Of a stretch of 64,000 bases of DNA, positions 51,630 to 60,667 are shown in pieces. Under the pieces are notes generated by a model. It was given only the letters and a program-made list of their open reading frames with translations. It was not told the origin of the DNA and did no database searches. The translations under genes were made by a program, and so were the position numbers. How positions within the stretch are numbered: the stretch's first letter is position 1; every line of letters begins with the position of its first letter. This stretch comes from Gemmatimonas sp. (GTDB taxonomy: Bacteria > Gemmatimonadota > Gemmatimonadetes > Gemmatimonadales > Gemmatimonadaceae). The stretch spans positions 1 to 64,000 of the forward strand of contig JAABRL010000013.1 in NCBI GenBank assembly GCA_011390935.1. The letters run 5' to 3'.

Positions 51630-54600
51630 TCAGAAGTTGAGGTTGACCGTGGTGACGAACTGACGGAGCTGCGGCAGCACGTTCTGCTCCCACTGGCCGA
51701 ATCCGCCGCGGCCGCCGCCGTTGAACGAGGCCTCGGGCTCGATGCCGGGGAAGCTCGTCCACAGGCCGAGGTTGCGACCCGCCACCGTCACGGTGGCGCG
51801 CGTCGAGCGCAACGCACGTGCGACCGACCGAGGCAGCGTGTAGGTGGCCGAGAGCTCACGGAAGCGCGTGAAGCTGGCGTCCTGAATGAGCGTGTTCGTG
51901 AATGCGGTGCCCCCCTGCGCTTCGGCGACCAGCACGGGGTCGAAGTTTTCCGGGAAGTAGTTGATCTCGCACAGCGCGAACAGGTTGCAGCGCACGCGCT
52001 GGTTGCCGTCGAGCTTGCTGTACCCACCGCGGTAGTCGAAGAACGCGTTGAAGCGCAGATCCTTGAACAGCGTGAGGCCGATGCCGACCGAGCCTTCACG
52101 CGTGGGCACCGAGTTGCCGGCGAACAGGCGCGGCGCCTGCGCGCAGTCCATAGCGCCGCCATTCCCGTCAGCACACTGGATGTTGACGGCACGGCGCGTG
52201 ACCGGATCGAACTCGGCACTTACGAGCCGACGATCGAACCAGGCCCCGGGCGCGTATCCGACCACATGCTGTTCGGTGGCCGAGAGATTGATGCGCTCGT
52301 TGGCGCCGAGGTTCGCGATCTCATACTCGAGCGTGCTGCCATTGATCGTGAAATCGAGCCCGATGTTCTCGCGATTGATCGCCTGGTAGCGAATCAGCCA
52401 CTCGAGTCCGCGACGATCGACGCGACCGGCGTTGAACAGCTGCTCCCCCGGGAACCCCGACGACGGCGGCGCCAGTCGCGACAGGATGGCATCGCGCGTG
52501 TTGCCGTTGAAGTACGTGACGTCGAGTCCGAGGCGATCCTGGAAGAGGCCGGCATCGAAGCCGAGCTCGAGCTCGGTGCTCACTTCGGGGCCAAGGTCCG
52601 GGTTGCCCGCGTTGGCCGGTGTGAGGAATCCGCCCTGTGCGCCATAGGTCCGCGTGGCGTCGAACGCACCCGGCTGCTGACCGCTTCCGCCGTACGCCGC
52701 ACGCAGTCGCAGCTGATCGACGAACCCGGGTAGCTTGACCGACGGCTCTTCGCTGATCACGTACGAGAGGCTGAACTTCGGATACGTGATGATGTCGAAG
52801 TTCGTACCGAACGCCGAGTTGTCATCGGCGCGCACGGCCGCCGTGAAGAACAGGCGGTTGTTCCAGATGAGCTGCTGCTGCAGGAAGCCGCCCACCGTGT
52901 TGTTCTCGAAGACTTCATCGCCGGTGACGTTGCGAACGGCCGCGGCGGCAAGCGATACGAGACCGGCCGCCGGGAAGCCATTGGCCGAGGCCGCGCGGAA
53001 GAGCGACTTGCGGCCGAAGAACTGGCCGCCGGCCGACGACACGCTACGCCATCCTTCCGTGAGCTTGAAGTCGAGATTACCGAGGTAGTCGAACGTGGTG
53101 ACCGTGACATCCCGCGTGGAGACCGCCATCGAGCCACCGGTCGGCAAGCCGGCACCGGAGAACGCGGCGTAACGCGCCGCGAGCGGATCGTTGCGCGGCG
53201 TGAGCGCCTGATTGTCTTCCGCCAGTCGGTCCACACCAAGGATGAGCCGCTGATTGAACCAGCTGGAAGCGCGGTTTGTGAGCGTCACGCTACCTGTGAA
53301 GCGATCGGCGTCCTGGAAGTTGTTGTAGGCCTGGTAGTACACGTCCGGCGGGCCGGAGCGGAACCCGAGCTGCGGGTTGCCCGCGTTGCGCCCGGAGAAC
53401 AGGAAGCCCGGTGAGGAGAACAGCGTGCCCCACACGGCGCCGCCACCGCCCGCTTCGAAGGGCAGATATGTGCGGCCCGTGGTGTACCCCATGGACGCCT
53501 GCACATCCCACTTCTCGCTCGGCGTGGCCGAGACATTGACTCGCAGATTCGTGCGATGCAGGCGATTGACCGGCTCCGCGCCCTGATTCTCCTCGTACCC
53601 GCCGCCCATGTAGTAGCGCAACGTCGGCGTACCGCCACTGACGCTCATCTGGAGATCCTGCATGATGCCCGCTTCGAAGATCTGACGCCCGAAGTTGGAC
53701 TGGAGCGAATCGTTGAGCTGGCGCGTCGAGAGACTCACCGTGTCGAACGCGGTGGTGCTGCCGGCGACCGGGACGCGTCCCCAGTTGTCGGGGAAACGAT
53801 CGCGCCAATCGGGCACCCAGTTCGAGCCCATGCGGAAGGTCGTGTTCCACACCGGACGGCCCGCGGCCCCCTTCTTGGTGATGATCTGGATCACACCGGC
53901 GGCGGCCTCGGTGCCGTACAGCGTGGCCGCGGCCGGCCCCTTGATCACCTCGAGGCTCTCGATGTCATCGGGGCTGAAGTCGTTCCAGCGCGAAATCGAC
54001 TGCGAGCCGAAGCCCTGCGTGGTGGGGCCGGAGGCCTGCGTGTTGTCCACGCGCACGCCGTCCACGAAGATGAGCGGGTTGTTGTTCAGGGAGAGCGAGG
54101 AGGCACCTCGCACGCGAATGCGGGCGCCCGTCCCCACCTGCCCCGAGCTGGCCACCACGCTCACGCCCGAGGCGCGGCCGGTGAGCAGATCCTGAAAGTT
54201 GTTGATCGGCTGCGTGGCCACGATGTCGGAGGCCTTCACGGTGGAGACGGCGTTGCCGATGGCGCGCTTTTCGGCGACGCCGGCCGTGCCGGTTACCACC
54301 AGGCCGCTCAGCTCGAGTGCACGCTCCGTGAGCACGACGCGCACATCGCTGGCACCGATCGTCGCCGTGACCGTGCGCGGCTGGAAGCCGATTCGGCGCA
54401 CGGTGAGGTCCACCTGGCCGGCGCCGGCAATCCCGACGAGCCGAAAGCGACCCGCCGCGTCGGTGGTGCCGCCCGTCGCGGCCTGCCCTTCGACGACCAC
54501 CTGCGCGTCACTGATCGGGGTCCCGCGCTCACTGACCACCGTGCCCGCGATGACGCCACCGGTTTGCGCTCGCGCGACGGCCGGGGGAGCGAGGAGGGCG

Positions 54601-54725
54601 ACGGTGAGCGCGAGGGCCGCACCCAGGCGGGTTCGCACGCCTCGCGGCCTGAACGTTCGTGGGACGGGGAACGGGTGTCGCGCGTCGTGATCCGACGGCA
54701 AACCCTTGCTGAACACGTGCAGCAT
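51630..54725 (-). CDS. SusC/RagA-family TonB-dependent outer-membrane transporter
   Basis: A 1031-residue outer-membrane barrel. The signal peptide is GAALALTVALLAPPAVARAQ. A carboxypeptidase-D-like regulatory domain at about residues 58-135 (GVIAGTVVSERGTPISDAQ, AGRFRLVGIAG) is typical of SusC. The plug domain is at about 160-280: QDLLTGRASGVSVVASSGQ, IRVRGASSLSLNNNPLIFVD and GPAAATLYGTEAAAGVIQII. The barrel follows and ends with the C-terminal aromatic (TTVNLNF). It is transcribed before SusD, with GGAGG 8 nt before the ATG. An imperfect CRP-like half site (TGTGA-N6-TCAGT) occurs about 100 bp upstream. Confidence 0.95.
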   Translation of the reverse strand: MLHVFSKGLPSDHDARHPFPVPRTFRPRGVRTRLGAALALTVALLAPPAVARAQTGGVIAGTVVSERGTPISDAQVVVEGQAATGGTTDAAGRFRLVGIAGAGQVDLTVRRIGFQPRTVTATIGASDVRVVLTERALELSGLVVTGTAGVAEKRAIGNAVSTVKASDIVATQPINNFQDLLTGRASGVSVVASSGQVGTGARIRVRGASSLSLNNNPLIFVDGVRVDNTQASGPTTQGFGSQSISRWNDFSPDDIESLEVIKGPAAATLYGTEAAAGVIQIITKKGAAGRPVWNTTFRMGSNWVPDWRDRFPDNWGRVPVAGSTTAFDTVSLSTRQLNDSLQSNFGRQIFEAGIMQDLQMSVSGGTPTLRYYMGGGYEENQGAEPVNRLHRTNLRVNVSATPSEKWDVQASMGYTTGRTYLPFEAGGGGAVWGTLFSSPGFLFSGRNAGNPQLGFRSGPPDVYYQAYNNFQDADRFTGSVTLTNRASSWFNQRLILGVDRLAEDNQALTPRNDPLAARYAAFSGAGLPTGGSMAVSTRDVTVTTFDYLGNLDFKLTEGWRSVSSAGGQFFGRKSLFRAASANGFPAAGLVSLAAAAVRNVTGDEVFENNTVGGFLQQQLIWNNRLFFTAAVRADDNSAFGTNFDIITYPKFSLSYVISEEPSVKLPGFVDQLRLRAAYGGSGQQPGAFDATRTYGAQGGFLTPANAGNPDLGPEVSTELELGFDAGLFQDRLGLDVTYFNGNTRDAILSRLAPPSSGFPGEQLFNAGRVDRRGLEWLIRYQAINRENIGLDFTINGSTLEYEIANLGANERINLSATEQHVVGYAPGAWFDRRLVSAEFDPVTRRAVNIQCADGNGGAMDCAQAPRLFAGNSVPTREGSVGIGLTLFKDLRFNAFFDYRGGYSKLDGNQRVRCNLFALCEINYFPENFDPVLVAEAQGGTAFTNTLIQDASFTRFRELSATYTLPRSVARALRSTRATVTVAGRNLGLWTSFPGIEPEASFNGGGRGGFGQWEQNVLPQLRQFVTTVNLNF

Positions 54726-54989
54726 GCCGAGCCTCCAAGGCAGTCAGCGATCGGGAGGGGTCGTGGCAGTGGAGCAGACACCACGACAACCGACGCGACA
54801 CACCCGGCATCGTGACCGGACTGTGACACTCGTCAGTCTGCGAGCATTTTCGGCCGAGTGGAGCGCGGACGCAAGGGGGGAGAACACGTCGCGCCCGTCG
54901 CAGGGACGAGTCGCACCCGTGGCAGCAGCAGGGGCCAAGGCGTCATGCGTCGCCCCGGCCCCCTTGCGCACGCAGGCGTGTGGAGCGCG

Positions 54990-56225
54990 TTACTTGAACG
55001 CGTTCAGCCCCGTGATCGCCTGGCCCAGAATCAGCGAGTGCACGTCGTGCGTGCCCTCATAGGTGTACACACTCTCGAGATTCGCCATGTGACGCATGGC
55101 ACCATACTCGGCGAGGATGCCGTTGCCCCCGAGCAGCCGCCGCGTTTCGCGCGCCGCTTCCGTGGCGATGTGCACGTTGTTGCGCTTCGCGAGCGACACC
55201 TGCACCGGCGTGAAGTTGCCCGCGTCCTTGAGGCGGCCGAGGTGCAGCGAGACCAGCTGCCCCTTCACCAGCTCGGTGAGCATGTCGGCCAGGCGCACCT
55301 GCTGAATCTGGAAACCGCCGATGGGCCGATCGAACATGACACGATTCTTTGCGTACGATACGGCCTCTTCGAAGCAGGCCATGGCCGCGCCGAGCACGCC
55401 CCACGAAATGCCGTAGCGCGCCTGCGTGAGACACATGAGCGGGCTCTTCAGGCCCCCCGAGTTTGGGAGCAGCGCATTCGCGGCGACGTGCACGTCCTGC
55501 AGCACCAGTTCGCTGGTGTCGCTGGCGCGCAGCGACAGCTTGCCCTTCTGATCCTTGGCGCTGAAGCCGGGCGTGTCGGTGTGCACGATGAAGCCGCGAA
55601 TCGACTTGTCGTCGTCGGAATCACCGGTCTTGGCCCAGATGATCGCGATGTCGGCGGTGGACCCGTTGGTGATCCACATCTTCGACCCATTGAGAATCCA
55701 CGAGCCGTCGGGCTGTTCCTTGGCACGCGTGAGCATGCCCGACGGATTCGAGCCGAAGTCGGGCTCGGTGAGGCCGAAGCAGCCGATGTATTCGGCCTTG
55801 GCCAGGCGCGGCAGATAGGTGCGACGCTGCTCCTCGCTGCCGAACGCGAAGATCGGATACATCACCAGTGCACCCTGCACGGACGCGAAGGAGCGCAGCC
55901 CCGAGTCGCCACGCTCGAGCTCCTGCATGATCAGGCCGTACGCGACACTCGACAGACCAGCGCAGCCATACTCCTCGGGCAGCGACGAGCCGAGCAGCCC
56001 CATTTCGGCCATCTCGGGGATGAGTTCCCGGGGAAAGCGGCCGTCCACGTAACATTGCCCGATGATGGGCATGACCTTCTCGTTCACCCACGCGCGCACG
56101 GTGTCGCGAATCGCGCGCTCCTCTTCCGTGAGGGCGGCGTCGATGTTGAACAGATCGGCAGCGTGCGCCGTCAGGTCGACGGACGGGAGCGCGGGGATCG
56201 CAGCGGCAAGCGTATCGGTGGACAT
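54990..56225 (-). CDS. Acyl-CoA dehydrogenase, glutaryl-CoA dehydrogenase type
   Basis: A 411-residue FAD enzyme. Signatures: FGLTEPDFGSNPSGM (about residues 147-161, FAD/substrate loop), WITNGSTADIAIIWAKT, RVMFDRPIGGFQIQQVRLADML (core FDRPIGGFQ, about 295) and RLLGGNGILAEYGAMRHMAN. The catalytic Glu lies in YEGTHDVHSLILG. The segments SWGVLGAA, LHLGRLKDAG and ITGLNAF align by eye with glutaryl-CoA dehydrogenases, suggesting oxidation of glutaryl-CoA from lysine or tryptophan; another short dicarboxyl-CoA is possible. The ATG at 56225 has GAGGA 9 nt upstream; earlier in-frame starts are unsupported. Electrons would go to EtfAB and the EtfD-type enzyme. Confidence 0.92.
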   Translation of the reverse strand: MSTDTLAAAIPALPSVDLTAHAADLFNIDAALTEEERAIRDTVRAWVNEKVMPIIGQCYVDGRFPRELIPEMAEMGLLGSSLPEEYGCAGLSSVAYGLIMQELERGDSGLRSFASVQGALVMYPIFAFGSEEQRRTYLPRLAKAEYIGCFGLTEPDFGSNPSGMLTRAKEQPDGSWILNGSKMWITNGSTADIAIIWAKTGDSDDDKSIRGFIVHTDTPGFSAKDQKGKLSLRASDTSELVLQDVHVAANALLPNSGGLKSPLMCLTQARYGISWGVLGAAMACFEEAVSYAKNRVMFDRPIGGFQIQQVRLADMLTELVKGQLVSLHLGRLKDAGNFTPVQVSLAKRNNVHIATEAARETRRLLGGNGILAEYGAMRHMANLESVYTYEGTHDVHSLILGQAITGLNAFK

Positions 56226-56371
56226 CTGGAAGTCCTCGGCGGGAATCGCCGGCGTTGGCAGAAGGGCGACAAGCGGTGGTGCCACGACAAGCAGTGTGTC
56301 GAGTCGTCGAGCACTCGTGACAAACGACACACACCATGGCATCGACGGTGGCTCGCCGGTTTTGGCATTCG

Positions 56372-56377
56372 TATAAT
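56372..56377 (+). promoter_or_regulatory. Consensus TATAAT element in the divergent gap
   Basis: A perfect TATAAT at 56372-56377 lies 118 bp before the repeat-lipoprotein ATG. Its -35 (TGGCTC at 17 nt) is weak. On the opposite strand the same AT patch gives TTGACT and TATTAT. It is an AT-rich promoter island in a GC-rich setting. Confidence 0.45.
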
Positions 56378-56494
56378 AGTCAACGGCGTGGGCGCGACGC
56401 GGGTTGCATCCCGCGCTCCGTGACCCGTTTCTCGATCTCCCCCGTGTGCCGCTGTCGCCCGCGAACCTCCCCACCCTGCCACCGCGAAGCCCTT

Positions 56495-59059
56495 ATGCCC
56501 GCCTCCCGCGCCTCCCGCGCCTCCCACCCGTTGTCCCGTCCCCGATATCGGCGATGGGTCTCCCTGCTCTCTGCGTTGCTGGTCAGCGGTATCAGCGCGT
56601 GTGGAGGCGGTGGTGACACGCCGACGCCGCCTGTGCCGACGCCGGGTACGCTCTCGGTCGGCGTGTCCAGCTTTCCCGCGTCGGTCGTGGCCGGCGGACA
56701 GGCGACCGCGGGTGTCACGATCACGCGCGGTGGCAGCTTCACGGGTGCGGTCACGCTGGCCACGGAAGGTGTGCCAGCCGGGGTAACCGCCAGCCTGAGC
56801 ACGACGTCGCTGGCGGCCGGTGCGACAACGGCCACGCTCACGGTGCAGGTGGGCGGGACCGTCGCGGCGGGGAACTATCCGATCACGGTCCGTGCAACGG
56901 GATCGGGGGTGAGTGCGGCCACCGCGCAGTTCACGCTGGTCGTCACCGCCGCAACAACACCGAGCTTCTCACTCACGGCGGCACCGAGCGCGGTGTCGGT
57001 GGTAGCGGGACAGCAGGGCACCAGCACGATCACCCTCGCGCGCAGCGGCGGATTCACCGGGAACCTGCAGCTGGTGGCCGAGGGCGCCCCCACGGGCGTG
57101 ACGCCCTCGTTCTCCGTCACACCCGTCACCGGCACGTCGTCGGTGCTCACCTTGGCCGTCGGCGCCGCGACCGCGCCCGGTACGTATCCGATCACGGTGC
57201 GCGGTACGGGCACCGGCGTCACGGAGCGTACCGTTTCGGTGACGCTCACCGTCACGGCGTCGGCTCCGACACCCACGCTGACCGTGGCCAGCGCAGCGAG
57301 CACCGCGAGTGTGGCGCAGGGACAGTCGTCGACGGGCATTGCGCTCACCCTGACGCGTGAGGGTGGTCTGACCGGGAACGCCACGATGGCACTCGAGGGA
57401 GCACCCACGGGCGTCACCGGCGTGTTCACACCGAATCCGGCGACCGGCACCACGTCCTCGCTGGTGCTCAGCGTGGGGGCGGCGGTCGCCCCCGGCACGT
57501 ATCCGCTGACGGTGCGCGGCACGGTCGGCACCACGACCGGAACGGCGGCGATCGCGCTGACGGTGACGGCCGCGGCGGCGGGCAACTTCTCGCTCGCACT
57601 GGCGCCGACGGCGGCCACGGTCACCGCGGGCGGCAACACCAGCCCCGTCGTCTCGATCACGCGCACCGGCGGATTCACGGGCACCGTGAACCTGACGGCG
57701 ACGGGCGCACCTGCGGGCGTGTCCGTGAACTTCACGCCGGCCGCCGCAACCGGCGCGCAGGCGACGATGAACGTGAGCACCACGGCGGGCGTGGCCCCCG
57801 GTGCGTACCCCATCACGGTGCGCGGCAACGCCACCGGAATCGCCGAACAGACCGTGTCGTTCACGCTCACGGTGCAGAGTGGCGGCGGCGGCGGCAGCGG
57901 CAACGTGGTGTGGCAGTTCTGCGCCGACAATCGCATTCCGATCTGGTTCGCCTACCGTGATGGCACCAGTGGTGCCTGGACGCGCGTGCTGCCCGGCGCG
58001 AACAACACGTACGCGTTCACGCTCAACGAGAGCCGTGGCGGCGTCACGATCGTGTCCGACAACGGTGGTGCGGATTTCGACGTCGCGACCTACTACCTGT
58101 CGCGCACGGAACTGACGGCGATCGCCGCCGATGAGTGCGACAACAATCCGATCACCAAGACGCTCACGGGTACCGTCGCGGGGCTGGCCGCGGGACAGAC
58201 CGCGACCATCGGTGTGGGCTCCGGTACGGGTACCGCCGCAGCGAACGGACCCTTCACCGTGTCCAACGTGAGTGATGGCGTGGTGGACCTGCTCGCCGCC
58301 CGCGGCACCACGAACATCGGCACGTTCAGCACGGAGCCCGATCGTTTCATCCTGCGACGGAACCTCAACCTGCCGAACAACGGCGTGATTCCCACGCTCG
58401 ACTTCGCAAGCGCTGAAGCGTTCGCGCCGGCATCGGCCACGTACACCTTCGGCAACGTGTCGGGTGCCACGCTGAGTGTGGTGACCGGCTTCAGCACGGC
58501 GAATGGCTCGGCCGGGTTCTTCAGCTTCGGCCCGCTGTTCGGCGGCTCCGAGTCGCGCACGATCTTCGGTGTGCCGAGCGCACTCACGCAGGCGGGCGAT
58601 CTGCACTACGTGCTCGCCAATGCGCTCTCGGGTACGGACAACGTGCGACAGGTAGCCGGCTACAATCGCACGCTGGCGAACCGCACGCTCACACTCGGCC
58701 CGGTACTGTCGTCACCCACGGTCTCGACGGTGGCCAGCGCGCCGTATCGTCGTGCCCGCGCCACTGGGTCGTGGCAGGCCGAGTACAACCAGGGGGTCGG
58801 CGTGTCGTTCACGCAGAGCAACGGCGCCAGCCGCACGTGGTCGATCACGTCGTCGACAGGCTACGCGGCGGGCGCCACGTACGATCTGGAGGTGCCCGAT
58901 CTGAGTGGCGTGGCGGGCTTCAACGCGACGTGGGGGCTGCTGCCTGGTGCCGCCACCGAGTGGGCGCTCTCAGCCTCGCGGGTGGACAACTCGCCATTCG
59001 GCGCCGCGGTGGAAGACTTCCGCTTCTTCGCCGCATCGCGTCTCGGCACTCTGCCGTAA
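56495..59059 (+). CDS. Large surface lipoprotein with four Ig-like repeats
   Basis: An 854-residue exported lipoprotein. The signal peptide WVSLLSALLVSGISACGGGG has its lipobox Cys at about residue 36, then a Thr/Pro spacer. Four tandem units of about 97 residues (about 51-465) follow, each with the pattern sFTGxVxLxxEGAPxGV and a closing TYPITVRGTGTGV. The proteins are Thr/Val/Gly-rich, suggesting a long beta-sandwich stalk. After a GGGGGSG hinge, a C-terminal region of about 385 residues without a recognised family starts at NVVWQFCADNRIPIWFAYRD and ends SRLGTLP. It is probably surface exposed, with the C-terminal domain as the functional head. The ATG at 56495 fits the signal peptide; the upstream frame is unconserved. 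Confidence 0.85.
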   Translation: MPASRASRASHPLSRPRYRRWVSLLSALLVSGISACGGGGDTPTPPVPTPGTLSVGVSSFPASVVAGGQATAGVTITRGGSFTGAVTLATEGVPAGVTASLSTTSLAAGATTATLTVQVGGTVAAGNYPITVRATGSGVSAATAQFTLVVTAATTPSFSLTAAPSAVSVVAGQQGTSTITLARSGGFTGNLQLVAEGAPTGVTPSFSVTPVTGTSSVLTLAVGAATAPGTYPITVRGTGTGVTERTVSVTLTVTASAPTPTLTVASAASTASVAQGQSSTGIALTLTREGGLTGNATMALEGAPTGVTGVFTPNPATGTTSSLVLSVGAAVAPGTYPLTVRGTVGTTTGTAAIALTVTAAAAGNFSLALAPTAATVTAGGNTSPVVSITRTGGFTGTVNLTATGAPAGVSVNFTPAAATGAQATMNVSTTAGVAPGAYPITVRGNATGIAEQTVSFTLTVQSGGGGGSGNVVWQFCADNRIPIWFAYRDGTSGAWTRVLPGANNTYAFTLNESRGGVTIVSDNGGADFDVATYYLSRTELTAIAADECDNNPITKTLTGTVAGLAAGQTATIGVGSGTGTAAANGPFTVSNVSDGVVDLLAARGTTNIGTFSTEPDRFILRRNLNLPNNGVIPTLDFASAEAFAPASATYTFGNVSGATLSVVTGFSTANGSAGFFSFGPLFGGSESRTIFGVPSALTQAGDLHYVLANALSGTDNVRQVAGYNRTLANRTLTLGPVLSSPTVSTVASAPYRRARATGSWQAEYNQGVGVSFTQSNGASRTWSITSSTGYAAGATYDLEVPDLSGVAGFNATWGLLPGAATEWALSASRVDNSPFGAAVEDFRFFAASRLGTLP
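56645..57885 (+). repeat. Four tandem ~290-bp Ig-like coding repeats
   Basis: The four domains share peptide blocks GGFTG, GAPTGV, ATAPGTYPITVRG and TLTVT in register. Similarity is higher at the ends of the units than in their centres, consistent with old duplications followed by divergence or gene conversion. Confidence 0.75.
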
Positions 59060-59084
59060 GGCGCGACGCGCACGAAGCGTCCGG

Positions 59085-59951
59085 TCAGCCGACCGGGCGC
59101 TTCGCGCGCGGCAGGACCCCCACCTCGCGCGCCTTGCGACGAAAGGTGGGACCGTGATCGAGCGCATGTCCGCTCTCGTCCTGCCACTGGTGAATCATTT
59201 CGTGCAGCAGCGTGTGGAGCGTTTCGGGCCAGCCGTCGCGTCGCAGGTGCCGACGGCTGAGCACGATCTCCGCGCCGGGACCGTCCTCGCCCGCCGGACT
59301 GTAGTGCCCCAGTCGCGTTTGCATACGCGACGACAGACGCACCGGAATGGCGCGAAGCGCGCTGCCGAAGTGGCGCTGGTTGTAGTCGGCATGCGCGTCG
59401 GCCAGCCGTGCGAGCAGCGGCCCGTCACCCGGACGCGGGGGTTCAGCACGACGCTGCGCCGGCGGACGGTCTACCTGATGCGCCAGGATCGTATCGCGTG
59501 CGGCGAGTCGCGCGGCCTGCGTTCGCGCCGTCGCGAAGGTGACGACCGCTCGCAATACGGACTCTGGCGCGGTCGTGTACCCCTCGTGGATGCGCAACGT
59601 GGAGCCGATGACCGACACCATCACACGTCGCGTTCGCATGAGGGCCACGGTGTCGATCCCGCGCAGGCCGAGTGCGTGCAGCCGATTGAGCAGCGTGGCC
59701 GCTTGAGCCCGGCGAGCCGCGGCGCCGCGCGAGGGGCGCGCGGTTTCGCGGACCGTCGCGGCCGGAGACGTCTCAGTCTCGGGATTCTGCGCTGGCGCTG
59801 CGGACGCCGATGTTGGTGCCGGCGATGACGTTGGCGGTGACGCGGGAGACGACGACGTCGGCTCATCGAAGCCGAAGCCCAACTGCGCCTCGTCCAACAG
59901 CAGGCGCCCACGGGAAGCGGCGCGCTTCATGGCGCCGAACAGATCAAGCAT
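59085..59951 (-). CDS. SprT-like zinc-binding protein
   Basis: A 288-residue protein. The C-terminal SprT-like/minimal metallopeptidase core holds the HExxH motif in TLLHEMIHQWQDESG (about residues 245-259) and a further His in HALDHGPTFRRKAREVG (about 261-277). The typical C-terminal zinc ribbon of SprT is missing: the protein ends about 12 residues later. An N-terminal half of about 170 residues is poorly conserved and contains a Ser/Pro/Ala-rich linker (about 33-70). The family includes the DNA-protein crosslink protease Spartan in eukaryotes, but the bacterial role is unproven. The ATG at 59951 is one of several possible starts. It converges on the repeat lipoprotein. Confidence 0.8.
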   Translation of the reverse strand: MLDLFGAMKRAASRGRLLLDEAQLGFGFDEPTSSSPASPPTSSPAPTSASAAPAQNPETETSPAATVRETARPSRGAAARRAQAATLLNRLHALGLRGIDTVALMRTRRVMVSVIGSTLRIHEGYTTAPESVLRAVVTFATARTQAARLAARDTILAHQVDRPPAQRRAEPPRPGDGPLLARLADAHADYNQRHFGSALRAIPVRLSSRMQTRLGHYSPAGEDGPGAEIVLSRRHLRRDGWPETLHTLLHEMIHQWQDESGHALDHGPTFRRKAREVGVLPRAKRPVG

Positions 59952-59962
59952 TCCGGAACGAT

Positions 59963-60004
59963 GCCCACGCGCGCGCGACAACACCAGCGGGCGTACGCGT
60001 GGGC
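59963..60004. repeat. 9-bp inverted repeat between hydrolase and SprT-like genes
   Basis: GCCCACGCG (59963-59971) and CGCGTGGGC (59996-60004) are perfectly complementary across 24 nt. It lies in the 62-bp gap after the hydrolase stop and may contribute to transcript ending. There is no T-run. Confidence 0.35.
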
Positions 60005-60013
60005 TCCCGTGCC

Positions 60014-60667
60014 TCAGACGTTCCGCGCGGCTTCCACCATCGCGCGCACTGCGTCGATCTCGTCGGGGACCACGGCATGCTGCAACCCGGGGTAGACGCG
60101 CAGATCGACAACGGCCCCCATGCGCGTGAACACGTCGGAGGAGTGCTTGGTGCGCGCCACGGGGATATGGAAATCCTGATCGCCCACACCGATGAATACG
60201 GGTGTGCTGCGGAAGGCACCCGGGTAGTCGCGCGACACATTATCGGGGCCAATGAGCCCACCGGCCAGCGCGAACAGGCCGCCGTACTGGGTGGCGTGCC
60301 GAGCCGCGTACTCCAGCGCCAGACAGGCGCCCTGCGAGAAGCCGCCGAGCACGAGGCGATCGGTGGGGATGCCGGCGTCGAGCACCGACTGCACGACCCG
60401 TCCGAAACACATGAGCGCGGACGAGAGCCACGGTTCGTTGTGGGCGATGGGCTCCATGAAGCGGGCCGGATACCACGCGTTGTTGGCGGCGTCCGGTGCA
60501 AGCCACGCGACGTCGGCCACGTCGATCTCCTGCGCCAGCGCCAGAATGTCCCGCGCGCTCGCGCCTCGCCCATGCGCGAGTACCACCGCCGCACGCGCCT
60601 CGGCGAGCGGCGTGCCGGCCACCAGGACGGGTTGCTTGGCGTGCGGATCGAACGCAAGCCCGCTCAT
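60014..60667 (-). CDS. Alpha/beta hydrolase (phospholipase/carboxylesterase, MhqD-like)
   Basis: A 217-residue serine hydrolase of the YpfH/carboxylesterase group. The oxyanion-region motif is VVLAHGRGASARD (about residues 29-41). The nucleophile elbow is LGGFSQGACLAL (Ser about 118). The catalytic Asp is in GVGDQDFHIP (about 162) and the His in PGLQHAV (about 197). The ATG overlaps the dioxygenase stop by 4 nt. This same gene pair occurs in Bacillus as mhqE-mhqD-type quinone-detoxification units, so a role after ring cleavage or in quinone defence is likely. The substrate has not been shown. Confidence 0.88.
   Translation of the reverse strand: MSGLAFDPHAKQPVLVAGTPLAEARAAVVLAHGRGASARDILALAQEIDVADVAWLAPDAANNAWYPARFMEPIAHNEPWLSSALMCFGRVVQSVLDAGIPTDRLVLGGFSQGACLALEYAARHATQYGGLFALAGGLIGPDNVSRDYPGAFRSTPVFIGVGDQDFHIPVARTKHSSDVFTRMGAVVDLRVYPGLQHAVVPDEIDAVRAMVEAARNV

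Noticed and set aside
56969-58606. A 545-codon minus-strand frame opposite the repeat lipoprotein.
   Set aside because: Arg/His/Gly-rich translation with no motif; explained by codon bias of the real gene on the plus strand.
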